In this document: positions 51,776-61,546 of the stretch, one piece after another
Layout: every line of letters starts with the position of its first letter
How positions within the stretch are numbered: the first letter of the stretch is position 1
DNA from: Rhynchopus sp. YZ270_cl-10
Taxonomy: Eukaryota > Euglenozoa > Diplonemea > Diplonemida > Diplonemidae
Length of the DNA: 64,000 nt
Direction of reading: 5' to 3'
Assembly: GCA_964035575.1 (NCBI GenBank)
Contig: OZ037921.1
Span: 1,012,501-1,076,500, forward strand
Notes under the pieces: generated by a model
The model's input: the letters and a program-made list of their open reading frames with translations, nothing else
What the model was told of the DNA's origin: nothing
Database searches by the model: none
Program-made: the position numbers and the translations under genes

Positions 51776-52873
51776 ATGGACATCACAGGACACTTCGAGT
51801 CAGCAAGCTGTGTGATAGAAGTGGACGGGAGCGACACCCTTGCACACGTGAAGGGGAAGCTTGTTGCGGAGCTTGGCGTGCCACGTGCTCGGCATGTTGG
51901 TGTGCGGATGAGAGGCGGTGGCGACATCGGCAACGACGACTTGCGCATCTGCGACACGGTGATGGATGAGGGATGTGCCGTTGAGCTGTACTGCACTGGT
52001 ATCACTCCTGGGGTGATACCAATTTTGGCAGAATCTTTTTTCAGTCTTACTCTCTCCCCGTGTGATAGGTACCTCGCCGTGGTACTGATGTTCGATGGTG
52101 TGTCCATCTTCGACACGAACACACATGAGCGTCTCTCCCGCTTCCCTTGTAACCCTTCTTGCGAACCAGCGTTCTCACCGTGCAGTGAGTGGATCTCATC
52201 TGTCAACAGGGACACGCAGTGTGCTGAGGTTCATGACGTGACGACAGGTGCATTGAAGCACTCCTTTGGAGATGAAGGCGATGAGAGCTGGGGCACGGCA
52301 TGGGCACCCTGTGGAACAAAGCTGTTGTCGTACTGCAAGAGCAAGGGTTTGCAGGTGTGGGACATTGCAACAGGCGTTGTTGTGCATGAATGGAGCCACA
52401 TTGTGGACAGCGAAGGTATCATGCTGAAGATTGTAGACGGCGACAGGGTGGCAACGTTTTGCGATGGTCACAACAGACTCATCGTCTGGAACTACACGAC
52501 AGGCGTGAAGGTGCTTGTACTTACTGGTGCTTTTGACGTTTACGATCTGGCAGTGTCACCAAACCAGCGTTTCATTGCAGTGTCTGCAGAGAAGTACGTG
52601 AGCGTCTGGAACATCGAAACAGGCGATCGTGTATTTGAAGACGTCTCAGAAAGCGAGTGGCAGAATGTTGCTGTGTGCAACAACATTGTTGCTGCCTACA
52701 CACGTGATGCATTGCGCGTGTGGTCCATCTCAAGTCGGAAGCAGCTATGGCACCGCGAGTTTGAAGCGAGACAAGGGTACGACGAATATCTAGCAATGAG
52801 CAGTTGTGGGGACATGGTAATGTTCGCTAGGCATGCTGGGGTTACTATTGTGGACATCGCAGACCTGTGTTGA
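51776..52873 (+). CDS. Ub-like/WD40 protein, copy 7 (most diverged)
   Basis: 365 residues, the last copy. The N-terminal 70 codons still match the family almost base for base, but the propeller is the most different: SRKQLWHREFEARQGYDEYL replaces the usual ENLLRTEFDDQ region, and it ends VTIVDIADLC. The contrast between the frozen N-terminus and the diverged propeller is clearest here. It has AR(H)VGVRMRGG where copy 4 has Y and the others G. Confidence 0.85.
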   Translation: MDITGHFESASCVIEVDGSDTLAHVKGKLVAELGVPRARHVGVRMRGGGDIGNDDLRICDTVMDEGCAVELYCTGITPGVIPILAESFFSLTLSPCDRYLAVVLMFDGVSIFDTNTHERLSRFPCNPSCEPAFSPCSEWISSVNRDTQCAEVHDVTTGALKHSFGDEGDESWGTAWAPCGTKLLSYCKSKGLQVWDIATGVVVHEWSHIVDSEGIMLKIVDGDRVATFCDGHNRLIVWNYTTGVKVLVLTGAFDVYDLAVSPNQRFIAVSAEKYVSVWNIETGDRVFEDVSESEWQNVAVCNNIVAAYTRDALRVWSISSRKQLWHREFEARQGYDEYLAMSSCGDMVMFARHAGVTIVDIADLC

Positions 52874-53536
52874 AGCAACGTTGGAATCCTTACCTCTTAC
52901 GAACCTGCATCGCAGGTCTAGGTCCCAGGCGACTAGGTGCACCACCTCTATTAACTTTTCTTTTGGTGATTCCGTCTGAACACATTGATTTCCCTCTCGT
53001 GCGCTAGCGTTAGGGGACTACCTGTTTCCTGACAGTACCCCAGCCCCTGCTCTTTCTCTGCCCTGCCCTTCCCTACCCACACCTCTCCAGAATATTAGCT
53101 CCCTGCCGATGCACTCCAGTTTCCTAGGGTCCTGATTGCTTCGGTGGAGCTGAGGCTCCCTCCGTATGTGATAGACCCGCTTGCAGCACTCAGGGAGCAT
53201 TCCCAGAGGTTAAGAGAGTGCTCGGGGGAGGGGGGCATGTTTTTCATTTGCATGAGGTTGTCCATCCCATCCGTGTGTGCTGTTTAAAGTACTCCGGTTT
53301 GCGGTTCTGGGGTAGATTGTTTTTTCTTTTGTGCTTTCATCCGGATGGCTGGCATCGTACGTGGGTCAGTCGGAGGTGCCTGCATTAATAACGTCACTTC
53401 TTTGCCTTTTTTAGGCATACTGGATGGAGCACGAGATGGCTTTGTATTCTAAAGGCACCCCCGTGTACTGTTGTCATCCACATTACCCTCCACATTGACC
53501 AAAGGGAACCCCTCCCACACATACACCCTCCTCGAA
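52874..53536. other. Intergenic stretch with R1
   Basis: R1 copy at 53331-53392. Otherwise unremarkable. The elongin C promoter should lie in the last 150 bp. Confidence 0.5.
53331..53392 (+). repeat. Dispersed repeat R1, copy 5
   Basis: A full-length copy (CATCCGGATGGCTGGCATCG, GTGGGTCAGTCGGAGGTGCC, TGCATTAATAAC), 145 bp before the elongin C start codon. Confidence 0.8.
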
Positions 53537-54460
53537 ATGCCTGGTCGCAAGATCGTGGAGGAAAAGCCGCCTCCGGTGCAGTTTGATGCGTCGACGCTTG
53601 TGACCATCATTGGAGCAGATGGTATGTCTCGCATGTTTCACTCAGTTTCGTGCGGACGGGTGAACTCTCAGTTTTTTTGCACTATCAACTTCACTTTTTT
53701 ATTGATGACGGATCGCGGTTCTGTATCAATGCTTTAAAAGATGTGTGCTGAGTGCATTTGTCGTCAAAGTTTTTTTCCCCCCTTTTTTGACACCTTTGGC
53801 ACCTTTCAAGACGTATGTACATGGCACGACCACACCCTACAGAGAGCGAATTCATTGTGGACAGGCAGTGTGCGATGATGTCGAAGTACATCAAGACACA
53901 GCTCGAAGGTGTGCGCTTACTCCCCCACACACCCCTTCTCATTTTTTCCTCCCCACCCAAGGTGGCTTCCGCCGTTCATTTCAAATTTTTCTTCCGCAGA
54001 AATTTAGGTTTCACCTTACAAACTTCCCTTCATGTGACATACACCCCATGCATTTCCCACTGCGGTCATACCAAAGGTACACTGTTCACGAGAGAACTTT
54101 TGCATCATATCAGATGTAAACCACGAAATGGATGTTGGGTGTTCCACCCCCCCGGTACAGCCGGTCATTGTACCAAATGTACCCTGTTCAGGAGAGGGCT
54201 TTGTATTTCAACTCTACTTTATATGGTAAATTTTATTCTCACATTCCCCCTTCAATGCTTCACAAACCACAGAGCTGAAAGAGGACGAGGAGCCCATCAT
54301 CCGTCTCCCTGACATCCAGGCACACACCCTTGAGCGTGCCGTGCAGTATTTCTATTACAAATTCCGTTACGACAGCGACCCAGACGAGCGCACAGACTTC
54401 GAAGTCCCCCCCTCTATAGCGCTCGACCTTATGGTGGTGGCAAGCCATCTTGGGTGTTAA
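53537..54460 (+). CDS. ELOC: Elongin C (three exons)
   Basis: Exons 53537-53621, 53843-53908 and 54273-54460 join in frame to 112 residues, exactly the length of human elongin C. VTIIGAD, then SEFIVDRQCAMMSKYIKTQL, RLPDIQAHTLERAVQYFYYK and IALDLMVVASHLGC follow the family closely, including the final Cys. Elongin C is a Skp1/BTB-fold adaptor. It pairs with elongin B and binds BC-box proteins to recruit Cul2 or Cul5 ubiquitin ligases, and it is part of the elongin elongation factor. The chosen 3' site CCTACAG (53842) is the one that keeps the family spacing. Intron 2 holds two R2-type repeats. Confidence 0.93.
54055..54225 (+). repeat. R2 copies inside elongin C intron 2
   Basis: A partial R2 (GGTACACTGTTCACGAGAG) is followed by a full one (GGTCATTGTACCAAATGTAC, GAGAGGGCTTTGTATTTCAA). 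Both are spliced out. Confidence 0.75.
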
Positions 54461-55246
54461 GGAGGGTGGTGGGGGCACCTTGAGATGTACGGTGAAGTAA
54501 ATGGGGTTTTTTGCGATTTCGTTGTAAGAGCGTAAGCCAACGGTAAAACCATAATTTACTTTGTCGTTGTGTGGGTAGAAATACTGTTTGAGTACCAAAA
54601 AAAAAAAACTTTGAGTACAGAACTTTGTTCCGTTTTTGGAGCGAAGTGATTGTCGACACAACAAAAAAATTGCGTGGATGTGTGATGGTGTGCACCCCTT
54701 GCATTTCGCATCAAAAACTACTGTCTTCAGGTACTATTTCATGGTGTGTATCATAAGCTCTTCCTTCGTGTTGTGCCTTAACATCCGTGGAGGATGTCTG
54801 CACAATAAGAAAAATAAAAAAAATGTCACTCAAATTCATGGTGACGGCACAAAAAAGGCTTGGGCTATATTGCCCACACCTCTTTGTTTATTGGGATCGC
54901 TTCCTTACGGAAGAACTGCCAATTTTTTCTCCCACTACCCCCTATAACCTACATGATTCTTTCCTGTTCTCTCCTGATTAACAAAGTGTTCACATTCACC
55001 AACTTTTCTGCTGACAGTTTTCTTGTTTGCAACTCCGAAATGCAACACTCCGGGGTTCGATAACCCGCGGAGTGTTTTACAGCCAATCGGTAGCAACGAT
55101 AAGTGGTGTGTACAAAATGGCAGGGACGTAATCAGTGCAAGCTGATGCAGTGCCTGTGTCCCTGAGGCGTGCACTACCAACTTCATTTTTCTCTCCCAAA
55201 AAAAGCACCACACTACAGTGAGACACAACAAGAATACTCCTTAGCA
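54461..55246. other. Intergenic stretch between elongin C and FKBP
   Basis: No recognised repeat or gene. A hairpin-like CTCCGGGGTTCGATAACCCG and CGGAG near 55045-55070 could be a structured 3' or regulatory element, but nothing further supports this. Confidence 0.4.
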
Positions 55247-55928
55247 ATGCGTGCCTCCCTGGCAGTGGTGCTGTGTGTGCTGCTCACCACCGTGCGTGCA
55301 CAGGAGGATGAGACTGCCGAGTTCACCAAGCTCGAAGGCTACGAGACAACCTACAAGATCCTCACACCCGGAGATGGCGCTGTCGTGACCAAGGGGTCTA
55401 AGGTTACCGTTCACGCCACAGGCATTGTTCAGGTATGTAACCATCACCCCACCCTATACAAAATCTGAAATAAAAGACAACAAAATCCAAAGCGTTTTCT
55501 GATCTACCCCTAATCCAGATTCAAAAAAACAAACACATAACAACAGAACACCGGCAAGAAGTTCTGGAGCACCAAGGACAAGGGCCAGCAGCCCTTCTCG
55601 TACTCGGCTGGCACAGGGGGTGTCATCACTGGGTGGGACCAGGGCTGCCTTGGGATGAAGCTTGGCGAGGTGAGGTATGTGTCCCGCTCTCCCTCCCCCC
55701 ATCTTCCGTTTTGTTTGTGCATTTGTTTTGACAAACAAACTTATAGTGGAGCGCACTCTGAGGCTACACTAATACAACCAAAATTTCAAAACATATCATC
55801 CAAAACAACCCAACAGGCAAATCATCATCCCCGCGAAGGAGGGATACGGTGAGGGTGGCTTCCCTTCGTGGGGCATCCCCCCGGGTGGCATCCTTGACTT
55901 CGAAATTGAGATTCTCAAGATTGCGTGA
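55247..55928 (+). CDS. Secreted/ER FKBP-type peptidyl-prolyl isomerase (three exons)
   Basis: Exons 55247-55432, 55547-55674 and 55817-55928 give 141 residues. MRASLAVVLCVLLTTVRAQ is a clear signal peptide. The FKBP domain follows: GSKVTVHATGIVQ, KKFWSTKDKGQQPFSYSAG, GVITGWDQGCLGMKLGEVR and IIIPAKEGYGEGGFPSWGIP, ending DFEIEILKIA. VITGWDQG and the aromatic/Gly motif GYGEGG are the active-site and FK506-binding elements of the family. The domain speeds proline isomerisation during folding. There is no KDEL-type ending, so it is either secreted or held in the ER by other means. Intron 2 contains an R5 repeat whose CTAAT lies about 47 nt before the 3' AG. Confidence 0.9.
55743..55790 (+). repeat. 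Repeat R5 in FKBP intron 2
   Basis: TAGTGGAGCGCACTCTGAGG then CTACACTAATACAACCAAAA. This is the best evidence that R5 belongs to intron 3' ends. Confidence 0.7.
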
Positions 55929-57024
55929 AACGGGCCTGTTGTTAACCATACATAGCAAACAGAAGAACCCTTGAGGGTCAGGGGGGAGGATGATGGGGGA
56001 TGTGGGGTATTTGGTGGGCCAACGTTTTTCTTCTTCCAAAAATAAGTTACCTTTTGGAAGAGAAGGAGACAGGGTGTTTGCAAAGTAACAAATACACCAT
56101 TGAAATTTATTAGCCTTTCGGGCGACATAGTACAGAGCAAAGAGCGGAAGGAAGTGAGCAATGCAAAACAAAAGCAAAAACAAAAACAAAAAAATAAAAA
56201 TAAAAAAATAAAAAACCAGGGACTCTGCCTTACTTAGACTTCCCTCTGGTGTTACAGCAGAATTTTTCTATTTTGTTGTCCCAATCCTCTGGCTACACTT
56301 TATGTTTATAAGAGGTTGTGCGACGAGAGGCACGTTCATCTTATAAGTTTTCTTTTGTTCGGAGGGGGTGTTTTTGACGATGCACTTTTCTCCACGAAAA
56401 GTAAACGTAATTTTTGTCGAAACCTGCAACAATTACAAAAAAAAAACCCCCCAAAAAATGATATTCCAAAACGAACAACTGACATACCACCCACCTCCCT
56501 TTTTTTTATAGATGCAAACCACGAAATGGATTGTAGGACCGCATCGTTGGGCCCACCCCGGTACACCCAATCATACCAAAGGTACACTGTCACTGCGGGC
56601 GGTTGTAATTTCAAGCCAACTTTTTTTTTCTTTTTCTCGAACAACCATAACTGCAACGAGACAACGCCAAGTTTCAAACCGATAACGATGCCGATCAGAA
56701 ATCCCTCTAATGTCAATGTTCAGGAAAAATTATCACCCCCCACACACATTGGTGTGGCTGACGACCCCAAAATAGCAGAAAGCACAAAATAGCACCTCCC
56801 TTCACCAAAAAATCCAGATGCCCAGAATAGCAGAAAATAGCCCAGAAATAGCACCTTCAACCACCACACAGGGATTTTTTAACAGCGTTATCCTCACCAC
56901 CACACCACCATCACCACCACCACCACAAACTACAGGACCTATCACCCCCTTTTTTTTTGGTGAGAACAGGTTCATCTAACCCCCTTACCCCCTTCCCACC
57001 CCGCACCCCGTTTTGCTCTACACG
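55929..57024. other. Intergenic stretch with R3 and R2
   Basis: R3-like copy at 56325-56358 (CATCTTATAAGTTTTCTTTT) and R2 copy at 56515-56620. The last 200 bp are CA-rich and probably hold the Vps52 promoter. Confidence 0.5.
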
Positions 57025-59187
57025 ATGAGCTCTTTCGAAGAACTGACGGACACTGAATTAGACGCATTGATTCATCTAGAGGTGGCTGATGATGACACTG
57101 CCGCCAGCCTTCTCGCACAGGACACGGACCTCCGCGAATTCTCTCGCGAAACGACAGACAAGCTTGTTTCTATGGAAGACACCATTGTATCATGCACTAC
57201 AGAGGAGGCGGCATCGTATAACACTCTTGCAGGGGATATTGATGCTTGCGATGCGATTTTAGCGGGGATGGAGACATCTCTTCAGCACTTCTGCAAAAAT
57301 ATTAATACGGTGACCTCAAACATCCAGAAAATGCAAGGGGAGGTCCAAGACATTCAGGTGAAGTTGACGAATCGTCGGGCAGTGGAGGCAAAGGTGTCTC
57401 AGGTATTAGACTCGGCGTTGGTACCCCCTGCTATCATTGACGAACTAGCGGCATGTGAAATCTCCGATGCGATGATCGCTAAGGTGGAGCAGGTGGCTGG
57501 ATGCAGTTTGCAGGTTCGTAATATGAGTGGTACCGTGGTAGCTTCGACGGCAAAGCCTGCGATAGAAACCTTGACCCTCATTTTGTCTGGAAAGATCCGC
57601 ACCTTTTTGCTTCAAAAAATCGGGCTTCTTGCAAAGCCAAAGACAAATATTCCTATAATCCAGCAGAACGTTCTGCTAAAGTACAAACCATTGGTAACAT
57701 ATTTGCTGGCAAATAATGGAATGGTGGGTCAAGAGGTGAAGGATGCGTATGTACTTTCTTTGTCGCAGATATACTTTAAAAAGACGAAAAACTTTTTGGG
57801 GAAGCTGACGAAGCTGGAGAAGGTGTATTTGACCAGCAAAGACCTTATCACGACAGTCAAGAAGACGGATCCTGCTGGGGATGCGGGGGTTGCGTTTTCG
57901 TATCGTGGAAGAGATGATTGGGTGTCACGGTGGGATGCGCCTATTGTCGTACCATACATCGACAAAGAGAAGGGCCGGCTGCACAGCTACGAGAACCTCT
58001 TCCGTTCGATGCATCTCATGCTTGTTGACATCATCACCAGTGAGTACATCTTCTCCTACGACTTCTTCTCCGATGTCAATCTCTTCATTCCTATCTTCCA
58101 AAAGGTAATTTCTCTTTTCCGCGAATCCGTCTTCATCGCAGTCCCCAACGTACACGACCCTCTTACCCTCACCTCATGCATTGTGCTTACCAACCTCTTC
58201 AAACGCATCATGGCACAACGTACCATACATTGTCTTAACGGATACCTTGAATCCGTTTTGATGTCTCTTTGGACCCAACTGGAGGTAGTGGTAAAAGCAA
58301 ATCTTGTTGCAATGAGTGCGTTAACGCAGCATCCTACTAAGACAGTTGGGTTAGGTGTGCTTCCGTTGACCTGTAAATTTGCGGAGTTGAGTGGAATTTT
58401 GTTGTCAGCGTTTAGAAAGAACGTTGCCTTAGAAGCGGATGCGGAGTCTGTCGAAAACTCAGTTGCATCAGATCATGGTCACAGAGTGACGGTCATGGAG
58501 GCTATGGTTTCGTCTCTTCTCTTAGAGGTGCGTAGGGTACTCAATATGGACCCTTCAGGGGGGCAAGGACGGTCGGAGAGGGAGAGGCAGCTTTTTATTG
58601 CAGCGAATCTTAGTCATGTGAGACAGATTTGGACAGCGCATAGTGTGCGATCTGATGCGTCAGATGTTGCAACGTTGGAGACGTGGTTGGAAGGTGCGAA
58701 GAGCACGTTGATTTCCTTGTTGATTGAGTATTATTTGCCGGATTTTGTGGAGTCCATAAATACGACGGAAGCAACGATTCGGGTTGAGGAAAAAATCCGG
58801 GCAGATGAGGAGACCAAGCGAGACGAGGCAGTAGTAGAGGAAGGAGCAGAGGGGGAAGGGGGGTTGATTACCATGGATACCACAGAGCACGATACCTACC
58901 GGGCAGCGATTGATGAAAACGTGATTTTGCGGTGTGCGGAGCTCTTTGGAAAGAGCTGGCAAACCCGTATCCCCCTTGCCGCAAAAGAAGTGCTCACGAA
59001 GGTAGACTTCACGCTTGCGTCTGACATCTCCTCACGCCTAGCCATGCAAATCGCTATCTACAACGAACGCCTCAAAAAAATCCTCATGCGCTGCTGGCTC
59101 AACCCACCCTGCAGGAATTTCTTGGTGCAGAACAATGTGCTTCTTGGTGCAGTGCACTCTCTAATAGACGAACACCAGCCGAGATAA
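57025..59187 (+). CDS. VPS52: Vps52, GARP/EARP tethering subunit
   Basis: 720 residues, intronless, against 723 in human Vps52. Vps52 with Vps51, Vps53 and Vps54 forms the GARP complex, which tethers endosome-derived vesicles at the trans-Golgi. The N-terminal 130 residues are acidic, then coiled coil (NINTVTSNIQKMQGEVQDIQ). The family block YVLSLSQIYFKKTKNFLGKL lies around residue 240. YENLFRSMHLMLVDIITSEY and DVNLFIPIFQKVISLFRE follow near 335-370, and the C-terminal helical half ends GALHSLIDEHQ-like (GAVHSLIDEHQPR). An acidic, Glu-rich loop at about 590-620 is lineage-specific. Start at MSSFEEL; an in-frame Met four codons upstream is only reached through a non-ATG codon. Confidence 0.92.
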   Translation: MSSFEELTDTELDALIHLEVADDDTAASLLAQDTDLREFSRETTDKLVSMEDTIVSCTTEEAASYNTLAGDIDACDAILAGMETSLQHFCKNINTVTSNIQKMQGEVQDIQVKLTNRRAVEAKVSQVLDSALVPPAIIDELAACEISDAMIAKVEQVAGCSLQVRNMSGTVVASTAKPAIETLTLILSGKIRTFLLQKIGLLAKPKTNIPIIQQNVLLKYKPLVTYLLANNGMVGQEVKDAYVLSLSQIYFKKTKNFLGKLTKLEKVYLTSKDLITTVKKTDPAGDAGVAFSYRGRDDWVSRWDAPIVVPYIDKEKGRLHSYENLFRSMHLMLVDIITSEYIFSYDFFSDVNLFIPIFQKVISLFRESVFIAVPNVHDPLTLTSCIVLTNLFKRIMAQRTIHCLNGYLESVLMSLWTQLEVVVKANLVAMSALTQHPTKTVGLGVLPLTCKFAELSGILLSAFRKNVALEADAESVENSVASDHGHRVTVMEAMVSSLLLEVRRVLNMDPSGGQGRSERERQLFIAANLSHVRQIWTAHSVRSDASDVATLETWLEGAKSTLISLLIEYYLPDFVESINTTEATIRVEEKIRADEETKRDEAVVEEGAEGEGGLITMDTTEHDTYRAAIDENVILRCAELFGKSWQTRIPLAAKEVLTKVDFTLASDISSRLAMQIAIYNERLKKILMRCWLNPPCRNFLVQNNVLLGAVHSLIDEHQPR

Positions 59188-60739
59188 AATTTTTGCGAAA
59201 AAATAAAATAAAAAATGGAGTAAGAGTTGAAAAGGGGGGAAGTAGGAGAGAGAGAGAGAGAGAGAGAGGGAGATCTAAGATAGATAGAGAGTACCTAAAA
59301 AGACCCGCGAGGGGCGAACAGCAATGCCAACACGAAGCGAAGCTGCTCCGCTAAAGCGTGTTTGAGAGAGAGAGAGAGAGAGAGAGGAGAGCTTTGTACA
59401 ATGTAATAAAAAATGGGGGGGTTTTTTTTTTGGAGAATTTTGAGGAAAATTATAATGGAACGCAAAACGTTAGATATTTCCATCCCCACCCCCCCTTTTT
59501 TTTTTTTGAAAACTTGGAAAAATCACGTGTCGCAACAGAATATATCCACGCCACGCCCACCCTCCGCCCAGCTTACTTCCATTTCGCGGTCTACGTTGAG
59601 AATTTTCCCAACCTTCCTGTATACACGCGTCAGCAACCAATACAGGTAGTGTATTGAAATGATTCTGGGGGGGGGTAAGGGGTCTAATTTTAATTTCGTC
59701 GATTTTGAGAAAATTTTTGGCCAAAAATGGGCCCACGTATAAGGAACCGGGCTCATATTTCTCAAAATTTAAGTGGTCAAAAAATTGTCCAATTTTCCGA
59801 AATGACCCCACCGCTGCACGGGCGGAGCCCAAAAATGCAAATAAGCCACTTTTTGGTTTCATTGAAATGATGCGGCTGACACTGAGGAATTATGGTTTAC
59901 GACGTCCCATTGAGGGGGCGAACCCTTTTTAATTTTTTGTTCTCTTGAAATGTGTAATTTCATGTTTTCGCGAAAAAAATACGAACTGATCCTACAAGGG
60001 TTGAAGGAAGGTGTGTGGAAAACAATAATAACAAGAACAACTAATTGCTAAGAAAAAAAATGGGGTGTGCTGTGGATAACTCCGCGCGATTTTCGGAACC
60101 ACCATAGCATCCTGGCGATTTTCTGGAGGTGCTGATGTGACGATGCCTGGTGCGATCGACGACGTGTTGTCGTCTGTGCATTATGTGTTCCTTCCGCACT
60201 GCTCTGATGACGACGACGATGCGTGGGAGCCTGTGGACGACTACGAGCTGGAACATGCCGAGGCCGCCCGAGCGAATGGTTATCGAGCCTGCCGAGACTA
60301 CGTCCAATAACGCGATCGAGCAGATGGTGCTGGACGAAGAGGACAGCCCCACTGTTTGAACGTTTCAGATGCAGGCATCCCAGTGGGGCCAGCGTACGAA
60401 GAGCGTTTTAGCATACCTGCAGAAGAGCAGAATGCTGGCGTGTTGTAGATTATATTTTTTTCAGAGTGGAGTTCCACAGCACAGCCCGGTTTTTTTTCCG
60501 ATAGCAATTACTTGTTTTAATTAGAAGAGAGAGGAGAGTGTGGTACCATTCATCAGAAGGTAATGTGTTATCAACACCTTTTGTATAGCCTAAAATCGCA
60601 CAGGGCTAATTACCCTGTGTTCGCAATGCTCCCGATTGTTCATCTGATGAGTGGAAGCGGGAGCAGCACCTACTCAGATGTAAATCACGAAAATGGATTG
60701 TAGAACTGCATGGGTTGGGTTGTATGTCCACCCCCCCAC
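59188..60739. other. Intergenic, repeat-rich
   Basis: (GA)n runs at 59250 and 59363, a block at 59665-59930 similar to the core of the 3.0-kb fold-back (CCCCACCGCTGCACGGGCGG-type), one small possible ORF (60143) and an R2-like piece at 60680-60735. Confidence 0.5.
60143..60310 (+). CDS. Possible small acidic protein
   Basis: 55 codons, MPGAIDDVLSSVHYVFLPHC then DDDDAWEPVDDYELEHAEAA. GC-rich and compositionally like coding DNA, unlike the surroundings. It has no recognised family and might be one exon of a longer gene or a gene relic. Two overlapping frames are also open here, so the call is weak. Confidence 0.25.
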   Translation: MPGAIDDVLSSVHYVFLPHCSDDDDDAWEPVDDYELEHAEAARANGYRACRDYVQ

Positions 60740-60741
60740 TA

Positions 60742-61544
60742 GGCATACTGTGCGGGCGAGTAAAAAAAACTCGCCTACTCGCCAAAAACTCGCCTAAAAC
60801 TCGCCCATTTTTGGGGGGCGAGTTTTGGCGAGTTTTTTTTTTTGGTAGGGATTTTACCTTGGGAAAAGTGTACACACGAAAATATGAGGGAAATTTGAGT
60901 TTTGAAGAGAAAAATTTTTTCGTTCCACTTGAACAAGACCTCTACAGTTTGCTTTGTAGGCTTCCACAACCAGTACCACCAGTCCAGCTGTAGCTTCTGC
61001 GGATCCATGAAGCTTGCACAGATGGGTGCGATGTAGTTGTGGTGGAATACCGCCAAGGGGTGGCCTGCAGGGTTGCCATTTACCGGCATGGCGAGGACAT
61101 TGTTGTATAGCGAGTGCAGCCCCGGCTCATGTCTTCGTCATCCTCCGGATTGTAGCACGTCTTGTCCCCCGGGATCTATGGCACGCTTGGATCTTCCCCT
61201 GGAGCAAATGTTTACATACATGCCTGTCAGCCACTGCCGTGACATGGTTGCCTTTAGACGTACAAGTGAAACAATTTCAATTTTTTTGTGTGTTTTCGAG
61301 TGGCATGTTGTCATCAGTCACCCCCGCCCTCCATTTTCACATCCTGGTGCACATTTTCACCCCCCAAGGTGCGTATGTGCACCAGGATTTGCACCCAAAT
61401 GTGGGCGAGTTTAGGCGAGTTTAGGCGAGTTTTGGCGAGTAATAGGCGAGTAATGGGCGAGTAGGGCGAGTTTTTGGCGAGTTTTTCCTGAAAATCAGGA
61501 AAACGAAAAACTCGCCTAAAAACGGCTCGCCTGCACAGTATGAC
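60742..61544. mobile_element. GGCATA-ended element 4 (inverted sister of element 3)
   Basis: 803 bp, ends GGCATACTGTGCGGGCGAG and inverse (one end has GAC for GCC), flanked by TA (60740-60741, 61545-61546). It is nearly identical to 43100-43935 but reversed, including the cargo, which here reads on the minus strand (MPVNGNPAGHPLAVFHHNYI, then FMDPQKLQLDWWYWLW). AACTCGCC units differ in number between the two copies. It is inserted in an R2-type CCCCCCC run. Confidence 0.85.
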
Positions 61545-61546
61545 TA

